Below, piece after piece: positions 8,938 to 19,075 of a stretch of DNA of 64,000 nucleotides; the stretch's first letter is position 1; each line of letters starts with the position of its first letter. The translations under genes were made by a program, and so were the position numbers. Source of the DNA: Sediminibacterium ginsengisoli (GTDB taxonomy: Bacteria > Bacteroidota > Bacteroidia > Chitinophagales > Chitinophagaceae). The DNA is taken from NCBI RefSeq assembly GCF_900167075.1, contig NZ_FUWH01000004.1, forward strand, positions 310,001 through 374,000, written 5' to 3'. Under the pieces are notes generated by a model. The model did no database searches. It was not told where the DNA came from and saw nothing but the letters and a program-made list of their open reading frames with translations.

Positions 8938-11172
8938 TTAAGCATCATCCCGCTTCAGTGCCTGACTGATCTTTTGTATGTCTGCAGATACTTTGTAGAT
9001 AAAATAGAACTGATCGGTAATGGATTTGAAAACCGAAAATACATTGCGGGTGCTTGTTTCGATCTGCCCCTGCCCGATCTCGTCTTTCCGTTTCTGCATC
9101 ATTTCATTGATCTTATGTTCGAGATGCCGGATCTCTGCCGGATCGCGCGCGGTAATGGCTTCAGGCATCGCAGTTTCATCTATAGCGCGCAAAGCCTGCT
9201 GCAGTGAAAGCACGCTCGCTTCTATCAGCGGGCGATATTCATGCATGATATATTCCTGCTCCAGTGAATCCGTATAATAAGACAAAGTAGCTACATGGGA
9301 TACCAGCATGTGATTAGCCACCACAAACTGGTGCACATGGAGGATATTCCGCTGCCTGCTCTTAGGTTCGGAAAGCATGCGGTTGAAAGCATCCGAAAGA
9401 TTGGCGAGTGAAACCCAGCTGTTCTTACGTGCAACATTGCTTACGGTTTTATCGAGTGGCTCGCCTGTAAATGCCCCTGCAATGAGTTTGTAGTACTGGA
9501 TTGCGTCGCGCAGCACCTGCGACATGAAATTATTGATCTGTTCATGTTCCCAGATCGGCTTCAGCAGGTAACTGAACAGGAATGCGATCACGGAGCCGAT
9601 CGCCGTATCAATGATCCTGTCTCTCAGAATGGTATTCACATCTTTCGGATCGAGCAGGCGGAACATGAGCAGCAGATACAAGGTCATCAGCATCACACTT
9701 ACGAGATAATGCTTGCGCATGAAACTGTATGCACCGATCATACTTACAATCAATGTGATCAGGATCGCAGTTTTATCATGTACCAGAAAAAGAAAAGCAA
9801 CAGCCAGCACCACACCTGCAATGGTTCCTGCAATACGCTGATAGTTACGTTTACGGGTAAGGCTGTATGCTGGCTTCAGGATCACGATCACTGTAAGCAA
9901 TACCCAGTAAGCATGCCCTATCGGCAGCAGCTGCCCGATGAAAAATGCAAACACCGCTGCTGCAGTAATGCGTATGGAATGCCTGAAGATATTAGACCTG
10001 AAGGAAAGATTATCCCACAACAATTTCGGATCAACACCCTGGTGCGTGATAAAGTCTTCCGGATCTGGTGTCTGTAATTTTTTGCGGCGGAATTTCCTGT
10101 CGTAAGAGGTATACTGATGTAACGTTCTGATCCGTCCGGCAATATCATCGATACTGTCGAGAATGTGACGCAGGCTGATAAATCCATCGAGGTTAGACTG
10201 ATCGAGTCTCGAGAGCCTGAGCTTCTGTAACCGGTCACGCTCTTCCAGCAGTTCATCATCGATCTGTTTGTTGTAACTGGATGAGATGCCGCTCTTCAGT
10301 GCAATCCCGATCTCGTCCAGTTCATCCGACAGGCGCAGGATCAGCATACGGTATTCTTCGAGGATACCTGTCTCATCAAAATAACGGTGCAGCTTATCGT
10401 AATCCTGGTGTGATGTCATCGCCCGTTCGAAAAGATCCGCTACGTCCAGGAAAACCATCATCAGCACACGGCTGGTATGCGTCGATTCCTTTACCACGCT
10501 TCTTGTTTTGAACAGGAGCTCCGCCACAAGATTCTGTTTTTCCTGCACGGTGATCTGTACACGCAGCAGGTTCTCGTAATCCTTGTCCGATCTTCGTTCC
10601 TTATTGTAAAAAGCGGCTTTGGCTTTGAGATAAGAAGCCGTCCACATCACATACTCGCCAAGTGCCTGTTGTATCAGTTTATATGGCCGGAGGCTGTATA
10701 ACACCTGGCTTAACAGGAAATACCATAATCCTCCGCCCAGCAGGTACAGTGCATTGTAGAGGATGTCCCAGCCCTTGAAATGATCTTCGGTCTGCAGTAC
10801 CATTACAAACAATGCCGCCATGCCGATGGAAGTAGCCCTTGCACCATATACACCGATCATGGAAAAGAAAAAACAGCTTACCGGTAACAGGATGAAGAAA
10901 GCCCAGGGATACAATTGAGCCAGTCCGGACAACAATGCCACCAGGAAGATCAGCAGGCTGCAGACGATAAAACCGTTACGCCGGTGCTGGATGGGGCCGG
11001 GATTATCCGTGATGCTTACGCACAAAGAACCCAGCGCAATGGTAAGCCCTACCGGCAACATCCCATAATAGCCCATTATGAGTGCAGGCAACAGCACACC
11101 TGCTGTAATTCTGACACCTTCGCTCAGGTAATGACTGCTGATAAAACTGCGGTATTCTTTGAGATAATCCAT
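8938..11172 (-). CDS. FUSC-family (YccS/YhfK-like) inner-membrane protein
   Basis: The 744-residue protein has the two-module layout of the YccS/YhfK group: a first cluster of membrane helices (about residues 15-165), a long charged helical cytoplasmic region (about 170-395), a second helix cluster (about 397-540) and a helical C-terminal tail. FUSC proteins resemble the fusaric-acid and aromatic-acid efflux transporters (AaeB), but the substrate of this subgroup is not established. It stands alone on its strand. Its promoter is probably the near-consensus TACCTTTA 13 bases before the ATG, next to a small palindrome (11189-11206). It is convergent with korA across a shared terminator. Confidence 0.85.
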   Translation of the reverse strand: MDYLKEYRSFISSHYLSEGVRITAGVLLPALIMGYYGMLPVGLTIALGSLCVSITDNPGPIQHRRNGFIVCSLLIFLVALLSGLAQLYPWAFFILLPVSCFFFSMIGVYGARATSIGMAALFVMVLQTEDHFKGWDILYNALYLLGGGLWYFLLSQVLYSLRPYKLIQQALGEYVMWTASYLKAKAAFYNKERRSDKDYENLLRVQITVQEKQNLVAELLFKTRSVVKESTHTSRVLMMVFLDVADLFERAMTSHQDYDKLHRYFDETGILEEYRMLILRLSDELDEIGIALKSGISSSYNKQIDDELLEERDRLQKLRLSRLDQSNLDGFISLRHILDSIDDIAGRIRTLHQYTSYDRKFRRKKLQTPDPEDFITHQGVDPKLLWDNLSFRSNIFRHSIRITAAAVFAFFIGQLLPIGHAYWVLLTVIVILKPAYSLTRKRNYQRIAGTIAGVVLAVAFLFLVHDKTAILITLIVSMIGAYSFMRKHYLVSVMLMTLYLLLMFRLLDPKDVNTILRDRIIDTAIGSVIAFLFSYLLKPIWEHEQINNFMSQVLRDAIQYYKLIAGAFTGEPLDKTVSNVARKNSWVSLANLSDAFNRMLSEPKSRQRNILHVHQFVVANHMLVSHVATLSYYTDSLEQEYIMHEYRPLIEASVLSLQQALRAIDETAMPEAITARDPAEIRHLEHKINEMMQKRKDEIGQGQIETSTRNVFSVFKSITDQFYFIYKVSADIQKISQALKRDDA

Positions 11173-11290
11173 TCTTGATAAAGGTACCTTTTAAAGCGCG
11201 CTTAAAAAAAGCATGAACTGTAATTCTGACCGGATAACAGCGATACGGCAAAGATCAGGCCGTACAGCACAAAAGCTGCGCAGGTATTAT

Positions 11291-11298
11291 TAATTTTG
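11291..11298 (+). promoter_or_regulatory. -7 promoter element for the FMN glutamate-synthase-like gene
   Basis: TAATTTTG, a perfect TAnnTTTG, ends 17 bases before the ATG at 11316. Confidence 0.5.
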
Positions 11299-11315
11299 TT
11301 CATTAAATTTAGGAT

Positions 11316-12902
11316 ATGCGGAAGATTTTTATTTATGGGTCCGTGATTGCCCTGCTGGCGATCGGCCTGTTATCGTGGCTGGTGAATATCGCATGGCTTT
11401 TTGCACTGATCGTGGTATTGCCTCTGGTGATCATGGGTATCTGTGATATGATCCAGGTCAGGCACTCCATCATGCGGACTTATCCTATTGTCGGGCGGAT
11501 GCGTTACTGGATGGAAGAACTGCGGCCTAAACTTTATCAGTATTTCATCGAATCCGATATCGACGGCAGGCCGATCAACCGGATCGACAGGTCTACCATT
11601 TACCAGCGCGCAAAACTCGAAACCGATACCATGCCTTTTGGTACCCAGCTGGATGTATATGCGGAAGGATATGAATGGATGACACACTCCATCGCCCCAA
11701 AAGATTTTCATAAGCTCGATCTGAGTCCGCGTGTGCTGATCGGCAATAAGGATTGTAAACAGCCTTATTCCTGCAGCATCTTCAATGTTTCAGCAATGAG
11801 CTTCGGTTCACTGAGCCCGCAGGCTATTGAGGCACTCAACGGTGGCGCAAAGATCGGCGGGTTTGCGCACAACACGGGCGAAGGAGGCATCAGTCCTTAT
11901 CACCTGAAACAGGGTGGGGATATTATCTGGCAGATCGGAACAGGATATTTCGGCTGCCGCGATAAGGAAGGTCGCTTCTCTGCAGAAGGCTTCCGGTCAA
12001 ACGCATTGAAGCCCGAAGTAAAAATGATCGAGATCAAGATCTCCCAGGGCGCCAAACCAGGTCATGGCGGGATCCTGCCCGGCAAGAAGAATACGCCCGA
12101 GATCGCTGCTATCAGGCATGTGGAGCCTTATACCACCATTTACTCGCCAACTTATCACAGTGCATTTGATAACCCGCGCGGACTGGTCTCTTTTATTAAA
12201 CAGCTGCGCGAATTGAGCGACGGCAAGCCTGTGGGTTTTAAATTATGTATCGGTAAAAAAAGTGAGTTCATCGGCATCTGCAAAGCCATGATAGAAATGG
12301 ATGTATATCCGGATTTCATTACCATCGATGGTGCGGAAGGCGGTACCGGTGCGGCACCGCAGGAATTTTCCAATTATGTGGGCGCGCCGATGCTCGACGG
12401 GCTTGCATTCGCACACAATATGCTGAACGGTTTCGGCATCAGGAAACATATCAAACTCATCGCATCAGGCAAGATCCTGTCCGGCTTTCATCTTGTGCGT
12501 GCGTTTGCATTGGGAGCGGACGTATGTAACAGCGCAAGGGCTATGATGATGGCCATCGGCTGTATCCAGGCATTGTTGTGCAATACCAATAAATGTCCTA
12601 CAGGTGTAGCAACACAGGATCCGTCACTCGCAGTAGGTTTGGTGGTTGATGATAAAAAACACCGCGTAGCCAACTATCACGCCAACACGGTAAAAACCTT
12701 CGTTGAGTTGCTGGGTGCAGCCGGAATCGCTGATCATACGGAGCTGACGCGTTCGCATATTTACAGGCGTGTTTTCCTGAATGAAGTACGCACGTTTGAA
12801 GATATATTCCCTTCCGTAACACCAGGCTGTTTTCTCAACGGCAATATACCGGAACGCTACCGGCATGATTACGAGCAGGCAGTAACAGACAAATGGCAAT
12901 AA
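11316..12902 (+). CDS. FMN-binding glutamate synthase family protein with membrane anchor
   Basis: This 528-residue protein has two N-terminal hydrophobic helices (about residues 5-42), followed by a single domain homologous to the FMN-binding barrel of the glutamate synthase large subunit. The cysteine pattern C-x5-C-x4-C (CIQALLCNTNKC, followed by PTG), which in true GltB binds a 3Fe-4S cluster, is preserved near residue 415. The glutaminase domain, the C-terminal GXGXG domain and any adjacent gltD are absent, so it is not a normal glutamate synthase. The natural reaction of this stand-alone family is uncertain to me. It has its own promoter and is followed 28 bases later by a small MmcQ/YjbR gene on the same strand. 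Confidence 0.85.
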   Translation: MRKIFIYGSVIALLAIGLLSWLVNIAWLFALIVVLPLVIMGICDMIQVRHSIMRTYPIVGRMRYWMEELRPKLYQYFIESDIDGRPINRIDRSTIYQRAKLETDTMPFGTQLDVYAEGYEWMTHSIAPKDFHKLDLSPRVLIGNKDCKQPYSCSIFNVSAMSFGSLSPQAIEALNGGAKIGGFAHNTGEGGISPYHLKQGGDIIWQIGTGYFGCRDKEGRFSAEGFRSNALKPEVKMIEIKISQGAKPGHGGILPGKKNTPEIAAIRHVEPYTTIYSPTYHSAFDNPRGLVSFIKQLRELSDGKPVGFKLCIGKKSEFIGICKAMIEMDVYPDFITIDGAEGGTGAAPQEFSNYVGAPMLDGLAFAHNMLNGFGIRKHIKLIASGKILSGFHLVRAFALGADVCNSARAMMMAIGCIQALLCNTNKCPTGVATQDPSLAVGLVVDDKKHRVANYHANTVKTFVELLGAAGIADHTELTRSHIYRRVFLNEVRTFEDIFPSVTPGCFLNGNIPERYRHDYEQAVTDKWQ

Positions 12903-12930
12903 GAATCACCCCACCCATAAATTTCAGATC

Positions 12931-13278
12931 GTGGACATTGAACAGTTAAGAAATTATGCATTAAGCAAACCGGATGCAGTGGAGGATCTACCATTCGGGC
13001 CAGACACACTTGTTTTCAAGATCAACGGAAAAGTATTCCTGCTGGCGGGGCTGGATAATTCGCCCCTGCAGTTCAATGTGAAATGCGATCCTGATAAAGC
13101 CATTGAATTACGTGAAAATTACCCCGATGCTGTTCTGCCCGGTTATCATATGAACAAAAAGCACTGGAATACCATTGTGGTGAACGGACAGCTCAGCAAC
13201 AAAATGCTGAAAGAATTCATCGATGATTCTTATACACTAGTGAAGGGAAAGGAAAAGCGTGTCAGCAAATTAAAATAA
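12931..13278 (+). CDS. MmcQ/YjbR family protein
   Basis: A 115-residue protein with the compact double-wing-like MmcQ/YjbR fold, recognisable from the pattern FGPDTLVFKINGKVFLL, the CDPDKA stretch and HMNKKHWNT. The family is annotated as DNA-binding on structural grounds, but its cellular role is unclear. The frame begins with GTG at 12931; no ATG lies in the right place. TAAATTTC, one mismatch from the -7 consensus, lies 9 bases before the start, so the transcript may have almost no leader. Its last 9 bases overlap the 3' end of the convergent nth gene. Confidence 0.85.
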   Translation: MDIEQLRNYALSKPDAVEDLPFGPDTLVFKINGKVFLLAGLDNSPLQFNVKCDPDKAIELRENYPDAVLPGYHMNKKHWNTIVVNGQLSNKMLKEFIDDSYTLVKGKEKRVSKLK

Positions 13279-13944
13279 GCGGGGAGATGTATGTTCTGTT
13301 CCTTTCAGTTTTTTGGCATAATAGCGGCAGATATCACGTAAACCACATTCTTCACATTTCGGATTTCTGGCCAGGCATATGTAACGACCGTGCAGTATCA
13401 GCCAGTGATGGGCTTTGTGTACCAGTTCGCGCGGGATATATTTGATCAGTTCCTTTTCTACTGCGAGCGGGGTTGATGCTTTTTCGCTTACCAGCGCCAG
13501 TCTTTTGCTTACACGGAATACATGTGTATCCACAGCCATATTCGGCTGAGCATCGATCACGCTGGTGATCACATTTGCGGTTTTTCTTCCGACACCGGGC
13601 AGCTTTACCAGTTCATCTACAGTCATCGGTACTTCACCATGAAATTCATCCATGAGCATGTTGGCCATGCCTATCAGGTGTTTGGTCTTATTGTTCGGAT
13701 AGGAAATACTGCGTATCAGCGGGAAGAGGTCGTCGAAAGTTGCTTTAGCCATCTTCTGCGCAGTGGGATAGCGGCGGAAAATATCAGGCGTGGTCATGTT
13801 CACACGCTTATCGGTGCATTGCGCTGAAAGGATCACAGCAACCAGCAATTCGAAAGGATTATCATAGGTAAGCTCCGTTTCCGCAACAGGCATATGTTGC
13901 TGGAAATAACTGATCACTGCTGCGTAACGGTCTTTCTTTGTCAT
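13270..13944 (-). CDS. nth: Endonuclease III (DNA glycosylase/AP lyase)
   Basis: Nth excises oxidised pyrimidines and cleaves the abasic site in base-excision repair. The 224-residue protein has the helix-hairpin-helix LPGVGRKTANV with its catalytic lysine, the catalytic aspartate in VDTHVFRVSKRL, and the C-terminal 4Fe-4S motif C-x6-C-x2-C-x5-C. I place the start at the ATG at 13944 (MTKKDRYAAV). A slightly longer frame from a TTG at 13956 is rejected because that TTG is part of a perfect -7 element, TATTTTTG. With the ATG only 9 bases beyond the -7 box, the mRNA should have an extremely short leader. It ends in a 9-base convergent overlap with the MmcQ gene. Confidence 0.95.
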   Translation of the reverse strand: MTKKDRYAAVISYFQQHMPVAETELTYDNPFELLVAVILSAQCTDKRVNMTTPDIFRRYPTAQKMAKATFDDLFPLIRSISYPNNKTKHLIGMANMLMDEFHGEVPMTVDELVKLPGVGRKTANVITSVIDAQPNMAVDTHVFRVSKRLALVSEKASTPLAVEKELIKYIPRELVHKAHHWLILHGRYICLARNPKCEECGLRDICRYYAKKLKGTEHTSPRLF

Positions 13945-13953
13945 AGTATCAGT

Positions 13954-13961
13954 CAAAAATA
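13954..13961 (-). promoter_or_regulatory. -7 promoter element for nth
   Basis: TATTTTTG on the minus strand, a perfect TAnnTTTG, ends 9 bases before the nth ATG, so transcription should begin within a few bases of the start codon. Confidence 0.5.
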
Positions 13962-13991
13962 ACAGATCGCAGCATACTGTGAGAAGAAGGC

Positions 13992-14228
13992 TCAGTGTTT
14001 TTTCCGGGCGGCTTCTGCGGCGTATTTCAATACGCTGGCTACCGACTGTTTAGCCGGCGAGGCCAGCTTTAATTTATTCAGCTGCCTGATACTGCGTTGC
14101 AGCATTTTAAGTTGTTGTTCCAATTCAATATCATGCGCTTCTAAAGCCTGGTCAATTGCTGTGGCCAGCGATGGTGAGCATTCTTTATACAGGTACAATA
14201 TCAAATCCTCTTCCTTGAATTTTTTCAT
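13992..14228 (-). CDS. Small conserved hypothetical protein
   Basis: From the ATG at 14228 the protein has 78 residues (MKKFKEEDLILYLYKE at the start). A longer frame from 14285 adds 19 residues that look non-coding. The N-terminal EDLILYLY...LATAIDQALEAH segment resembles the start of Bacteroidota anti-sigma-like proteins, but there is no zinc-binding motif and no membrane segment; the rest is basic and helical. It sits between nth and the DivIC-like gene on the same strand, 47 bases before nth. I do not know its function. Confidence 0.65.
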   Translation of the reverse strand: MKKFKEEDLILYLYKECSPSLATAIDQALEAHDIELEQQLKMLQRSIRQLNKLKLASPAKQSVASVLKYAAEAARKKH

Positions 14229-14364
14229 AATGTTCGCACAGGGATAAGGTTGATCAGAGGATACAGCACCTTCTTTAAACGGCATCGATGCAGCAAATAT
14301 TGTAATCAGGCAAAAGGTTCTTTAAAGAATGTAAGACAGGAGCGTGAACGCAAAACGAACGGGA

Positions 14365-14667
14365 TTATTTTGTAACAGCTGCAGAATCTTCTATAACGAA
14401 TATGTCTTCGCCGTCTTTTTTCATAAGGTAACGTTCCCGGGCGAATTTCTCCAGGGCGGCCGGATTGCTTTGAAGATCAACGAGTTCTTTGTTGGCTTTT
14501 TCAATTTCGCGGAGGTAGAACTGTTTCTGTTGTTCCAGTTTTCGCAGCTCGGCCTTCTTCCCTCTTTGTTCAAAAAAGTCGCGCTGGTCAAAAAATAACA
14601 TCCATACCACAAAGAATCCCGAAGCCAGGAGGTATTTGTTGGTGAGTATGGAGGCTGTTTTTTTCAT
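14365..14667 (-). CDS. Septum formation initiator (FtsB/DivIC-like)
   Basis: The 100-residue protein has a short cytoplasmic N-terminus, one membrane helix (about residues 10-25), a coiled-coil segment (about 30-65) and the short conserved C-terminal motif around FARERYLMKKDGED that defines the DivIC/FtsB family. These proteins form the FtsQ-FtsB-FtsL (DivIB-DivIC-FtsL) complex that activates septal wall synthesis. It lies just downstream of eno on the same strand, as DivIC-like genes often do in bacteria, but is separated from it by a strong terminator. Confidence 0.88.
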   Translation of the reverse strand: MKKTASILTNKYLLASGFFVVWMLFFDQRDFFEQRGKKAELRKLEQQKQFYLREIEKANKELVDLQSNPAALEKFARERYLMKKDGEDIFVIEDSAAVTK

Positions 14668-14728
14668 TCTGAGATGTGAAATTAATACAGAGCTGTATTG
14701 CGGGGCTTTTTATTAATCAACAGGTGTT

Positions 14729-14762
14729 AAAAAGCATGCACCCGGAGGGATGCATGCTTTTT
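14729..14762 (-). terminator. Intrinsic terminator of eno
   Basis: A perfect 12-bp stem (AAAAAGCATGCA / TGCATGCTTTTT) with a 10-base loop lies 5 bases after the enolase stop, with a T-run on the minus strand. Confidence 0.88.
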
Positions 14763-14767
14763 ATGAT

Positions 14768-17060
<2,293 letters not shown>

Positions 17061-17065
17061 GGCAT

Positions 17066-17073
17066 CAAAATTA
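17066..17073 (-). promoter_or_regulatory. -7 promoter element for gldA, implying a leaderless mRNA
   Basis: TAATTTTG on the minus strand, a perfect TAnnTTTG, with its final G only 5 bases from the gldA ATG. Confidence 0.5.
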
Positions 17074-17121
17074 GCGATCCCTCACTGAATGATTTTGTAA
17101 GATTATGAGAAAATCAGTCTT

Positions 17122-17340
17122 TCAGCGTTCATCGTATTCTCCTTTTACGGCATAATACCCGAAGATCACCATTCCGATGGCAATGGGGATGAAGACCGCA
17201 ACAAATACACCCCACTGGATCTTCGTATCGGTTTCCGGTTTTTTGGCGATCTCTCCTGCGGCCGCCTGCACGATAAAATAAATGGCCAGCGGCCCGAGTA
17301 CCATCCAGATAATTCCTGCTATTCGTTTTAACTGATTCAT
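17122..17340 (-). CDS. Small two-helix membrane protein linked to the MHS transporter
   Basis: The 72-residue protein has two predicted membrane helices (about residues 7-29 and 43-66) joined by a short polar loop (EIAKKPETDTKI) and a charged tail. I recall a family of such Bacteroidota proteins (possibly DUF6814) beside MFS transporters, but could not verify this. It starts 37 bases after the MFS stop codon and is very likely co-transcribed with it. The layout recalls the small membrane protein YjcH between acs and actP in Escherichia coli, without evident homology. Confidence 0.7.
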   Translation of the reverse strand: MNQLKRIAGIIWMVLGPLAIYFIVQAAAGEIAKKPETDTKIQWGVFVAVFIPIAIGMVIFGYYAVKGEYDER

Positions 17341-17377
17341 GGTTCATGTTTGATTTGTGGTGAAACAACCGGGTTCA

Positions 17378-18901
17378 TTAAACTGCTTCTGATAATTGTT
17401 CCGGTTTTGTTTTCAGGTACAAGACCCCGATCACGAAACAGATGCCTGCAATCACGATCGGGTAGATCAGCCCTGCAAGCGGGTCTGTGGTATGGATCGT
17501 AGTTAAGAGTGTGGCGATAAATGGCGTCAGTCCGCCGAAAACGCCGTTGCCGATATGATAAGGCAGCGACATAGACGTGTACCTGATCCGCGTCGGGAAC
17601 AGCTCTACAAGGAATGCCGCAATAGGACCGTAGACCATCGTAACATACAGGATCATGATAAAGACAATACCCACCATCGTCCAGTAATCACGCGTATTTA
17701 ATTGTTTAACAACCGTAGTTACAGGTTTAACAGTCGCTTTCCCGGAAGCATATACAGTGTCCTTGGTAATGGTTGTCATTACGGTGGCATCGGTATAAAT
17801 ATGTTTAACAGTTGATACGCGGAAGGTGTCTGTTATCCCTGCCGATGCATACATCCCTACATCTGTACTCTTCTTTTCCAGTGTTCTCTCCGTTACCGAT
17901 GAAAGTGTGATCAGTTTATTGAATAAAGGCTTATAGGTAACAACAGCCAGCAGCATACCTGCCAGCATGATCCATTTACGGCCGATCTTATCACTCCAGC
18001 TGCCGAATACAACAAAAAAGGGCGTGGCAAAGAGAATAGCCCAGATCAGGATCGTACGCGACTGATCGAAATCTACCTTACATACATTCTCAATAAATGA
18101 TTGTGCATAGAACTGACCGGTATACCATACAACGCCCTGCCCCATGGTTGCCGCGAACAAAGCCAGCAATACCATTTTCAGGTTGTCTTTTTTGCCAAAG
18201 CTTTCTTTCAGCGGATTTGCCGAAGTCTTGCCCTCTGCCTTCAGTTTTGAAAACAGCGGCGACTCACTCATCTTTAACCGTATGTAAATGGATACAACTA
18301 CCAGCAGTATCGAAACCAGGAATGGAATACGCCAGCCCCAGTCGTTGAATTTGGCAATGGATTTTGCCTGGTCTGCATCGAGCGCATGTCTGGTGATCAG
18401 TATCACACCGAGCGATACAAATAATCCGAGTGTAGCGGTTGTCTGGATCCAGGATGTGAAGAACCCGCGCCTGTGTTCGGGTGCATGTTCTGCCACATAG
18501 GTAGCTGCCCCGCCATATTCTCCGCCGAGTGCGAGCCCCTGTACCAGCCGCAGCAACAGCACAAGCACTGGCGCGGCAAAGCCGATGGTATCGTAACCGG
18601 GAATAAGACCGATAGCGAATGTAGAGCCGCCCATCAGTACCAGGGTGAGCAGGAATGTATATTTTCTTCCGATCAGATCGCCGAGGCGTCCGAATACCAG
18701 TGCTCCGAATGGCCTTACGATAAAGCCAGCCGCAAATGTGGCGAGTGTAGACAGCAATGCCGCCGTTGGATTGGCTTTCGGGAAAAACTGGTTCGCAAGC
18801 ACGGTGGCAAGGCTGCCGAAAATGTAGAAATCATACCATTCAATTAATGTGCCGAGCGATGATGCGCCGATGATCTTCCAGATACCTTTGCTTTGTTTCA
18901 T
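17378..18901 (-). CDS. MFS transporter, metabolite:H+ symporter (MHS) family
   Basis: The 507-residue protein has the 12-helix MFS fold. The MHS hallmarks are present: GTLIEWYDFYIFG in helix 1, the loop motif GRLGDLIGRK, and a LALGGEYGGAATYVAEHAP stretch in helix 4-5. MHS members import organic acids, betaines and related small metabolites. Between helices of the C-terminal half lies a long, Thr/Val-rich extracytoplasmic loop (about residues 330-415); MHS proteins often carry an extended loop here. I start at the ATG at 18901; a 12-residue upstream extension is unlikely. The gene is divergent from acs, which suggests a monocarboxylate such as acetate, but this is inference. Confidence 0.88.
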   Translation of the reverse strand: MKQSKGIWKIIGASSLGTLIEWYDFYIFGSLATVLANQFFPKANPTAALLSTLATFAAGFIVRPFGALVFGRLGDLIGRKYTFLLTLVLMGGSTFAIGLIPGYDTIGFAAPVLVLLLRLVQGLALGGEYGGAATYVAEHAPEHRRGFFTSWIQTTATLGLFVSLGVILITRHALDADQAKSIAKFNDWGWRIPFLVSILLVVVSIYIRLKMSESPLFSKLKAEGKTSANPLKESFGKKDNLKMVLLALFAATMGQGVVWYTGQFYAQSFIENVCKVDFDQSRTILIWAILFATPFFVVFGSWSDKIGRKWIMLAGMLLAVVTYKPLFNKLITLSSVTERTLEKKSTDVGMYASAGITDTFRVSTVKHIYTDATVMTTITKDTVYASGKATVKPVTTVVKQLNTRDYWTMVGIVFIMILYVTMVYGPIAAFLVELFPTRIRYTSMSLPYHIGNGVFGGLTPFIATLLTTIHTTDPLAGLIYPIVIAGICFVIGVLYLKTKPEQLSEAV

Positions 18902-19075
18902 ATGTTTTACAATCTGCTTCAACTTACACCAAAGCATTCATTTTACCAAGTAAATGCAACCGGCGGCAAACGATGAAATACAAACGGGCGTTAGCATTCA
19001 GCTGCTTATCCATCATTTCAAAAGTGATTAAAAGAGGATGTTTATATTTACGGCTCCAATAAAAAACTGAGTGAC

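Noticed and set aside
11189..11206. Short palindrome (around AGCGCGCT) just before the FUSC -7 box
   Set aside because: It is short, interrupted by a mismatch and could be chance; I noted it only in the FUSC entry.
17600..17960. The long Thr/Val-rich loop in the MHS transporter as a possible inserted domain
   Set aside because: MHS proteins are known to carry an extended extracytoplasmic loop at this position, so I did not count it as novel.
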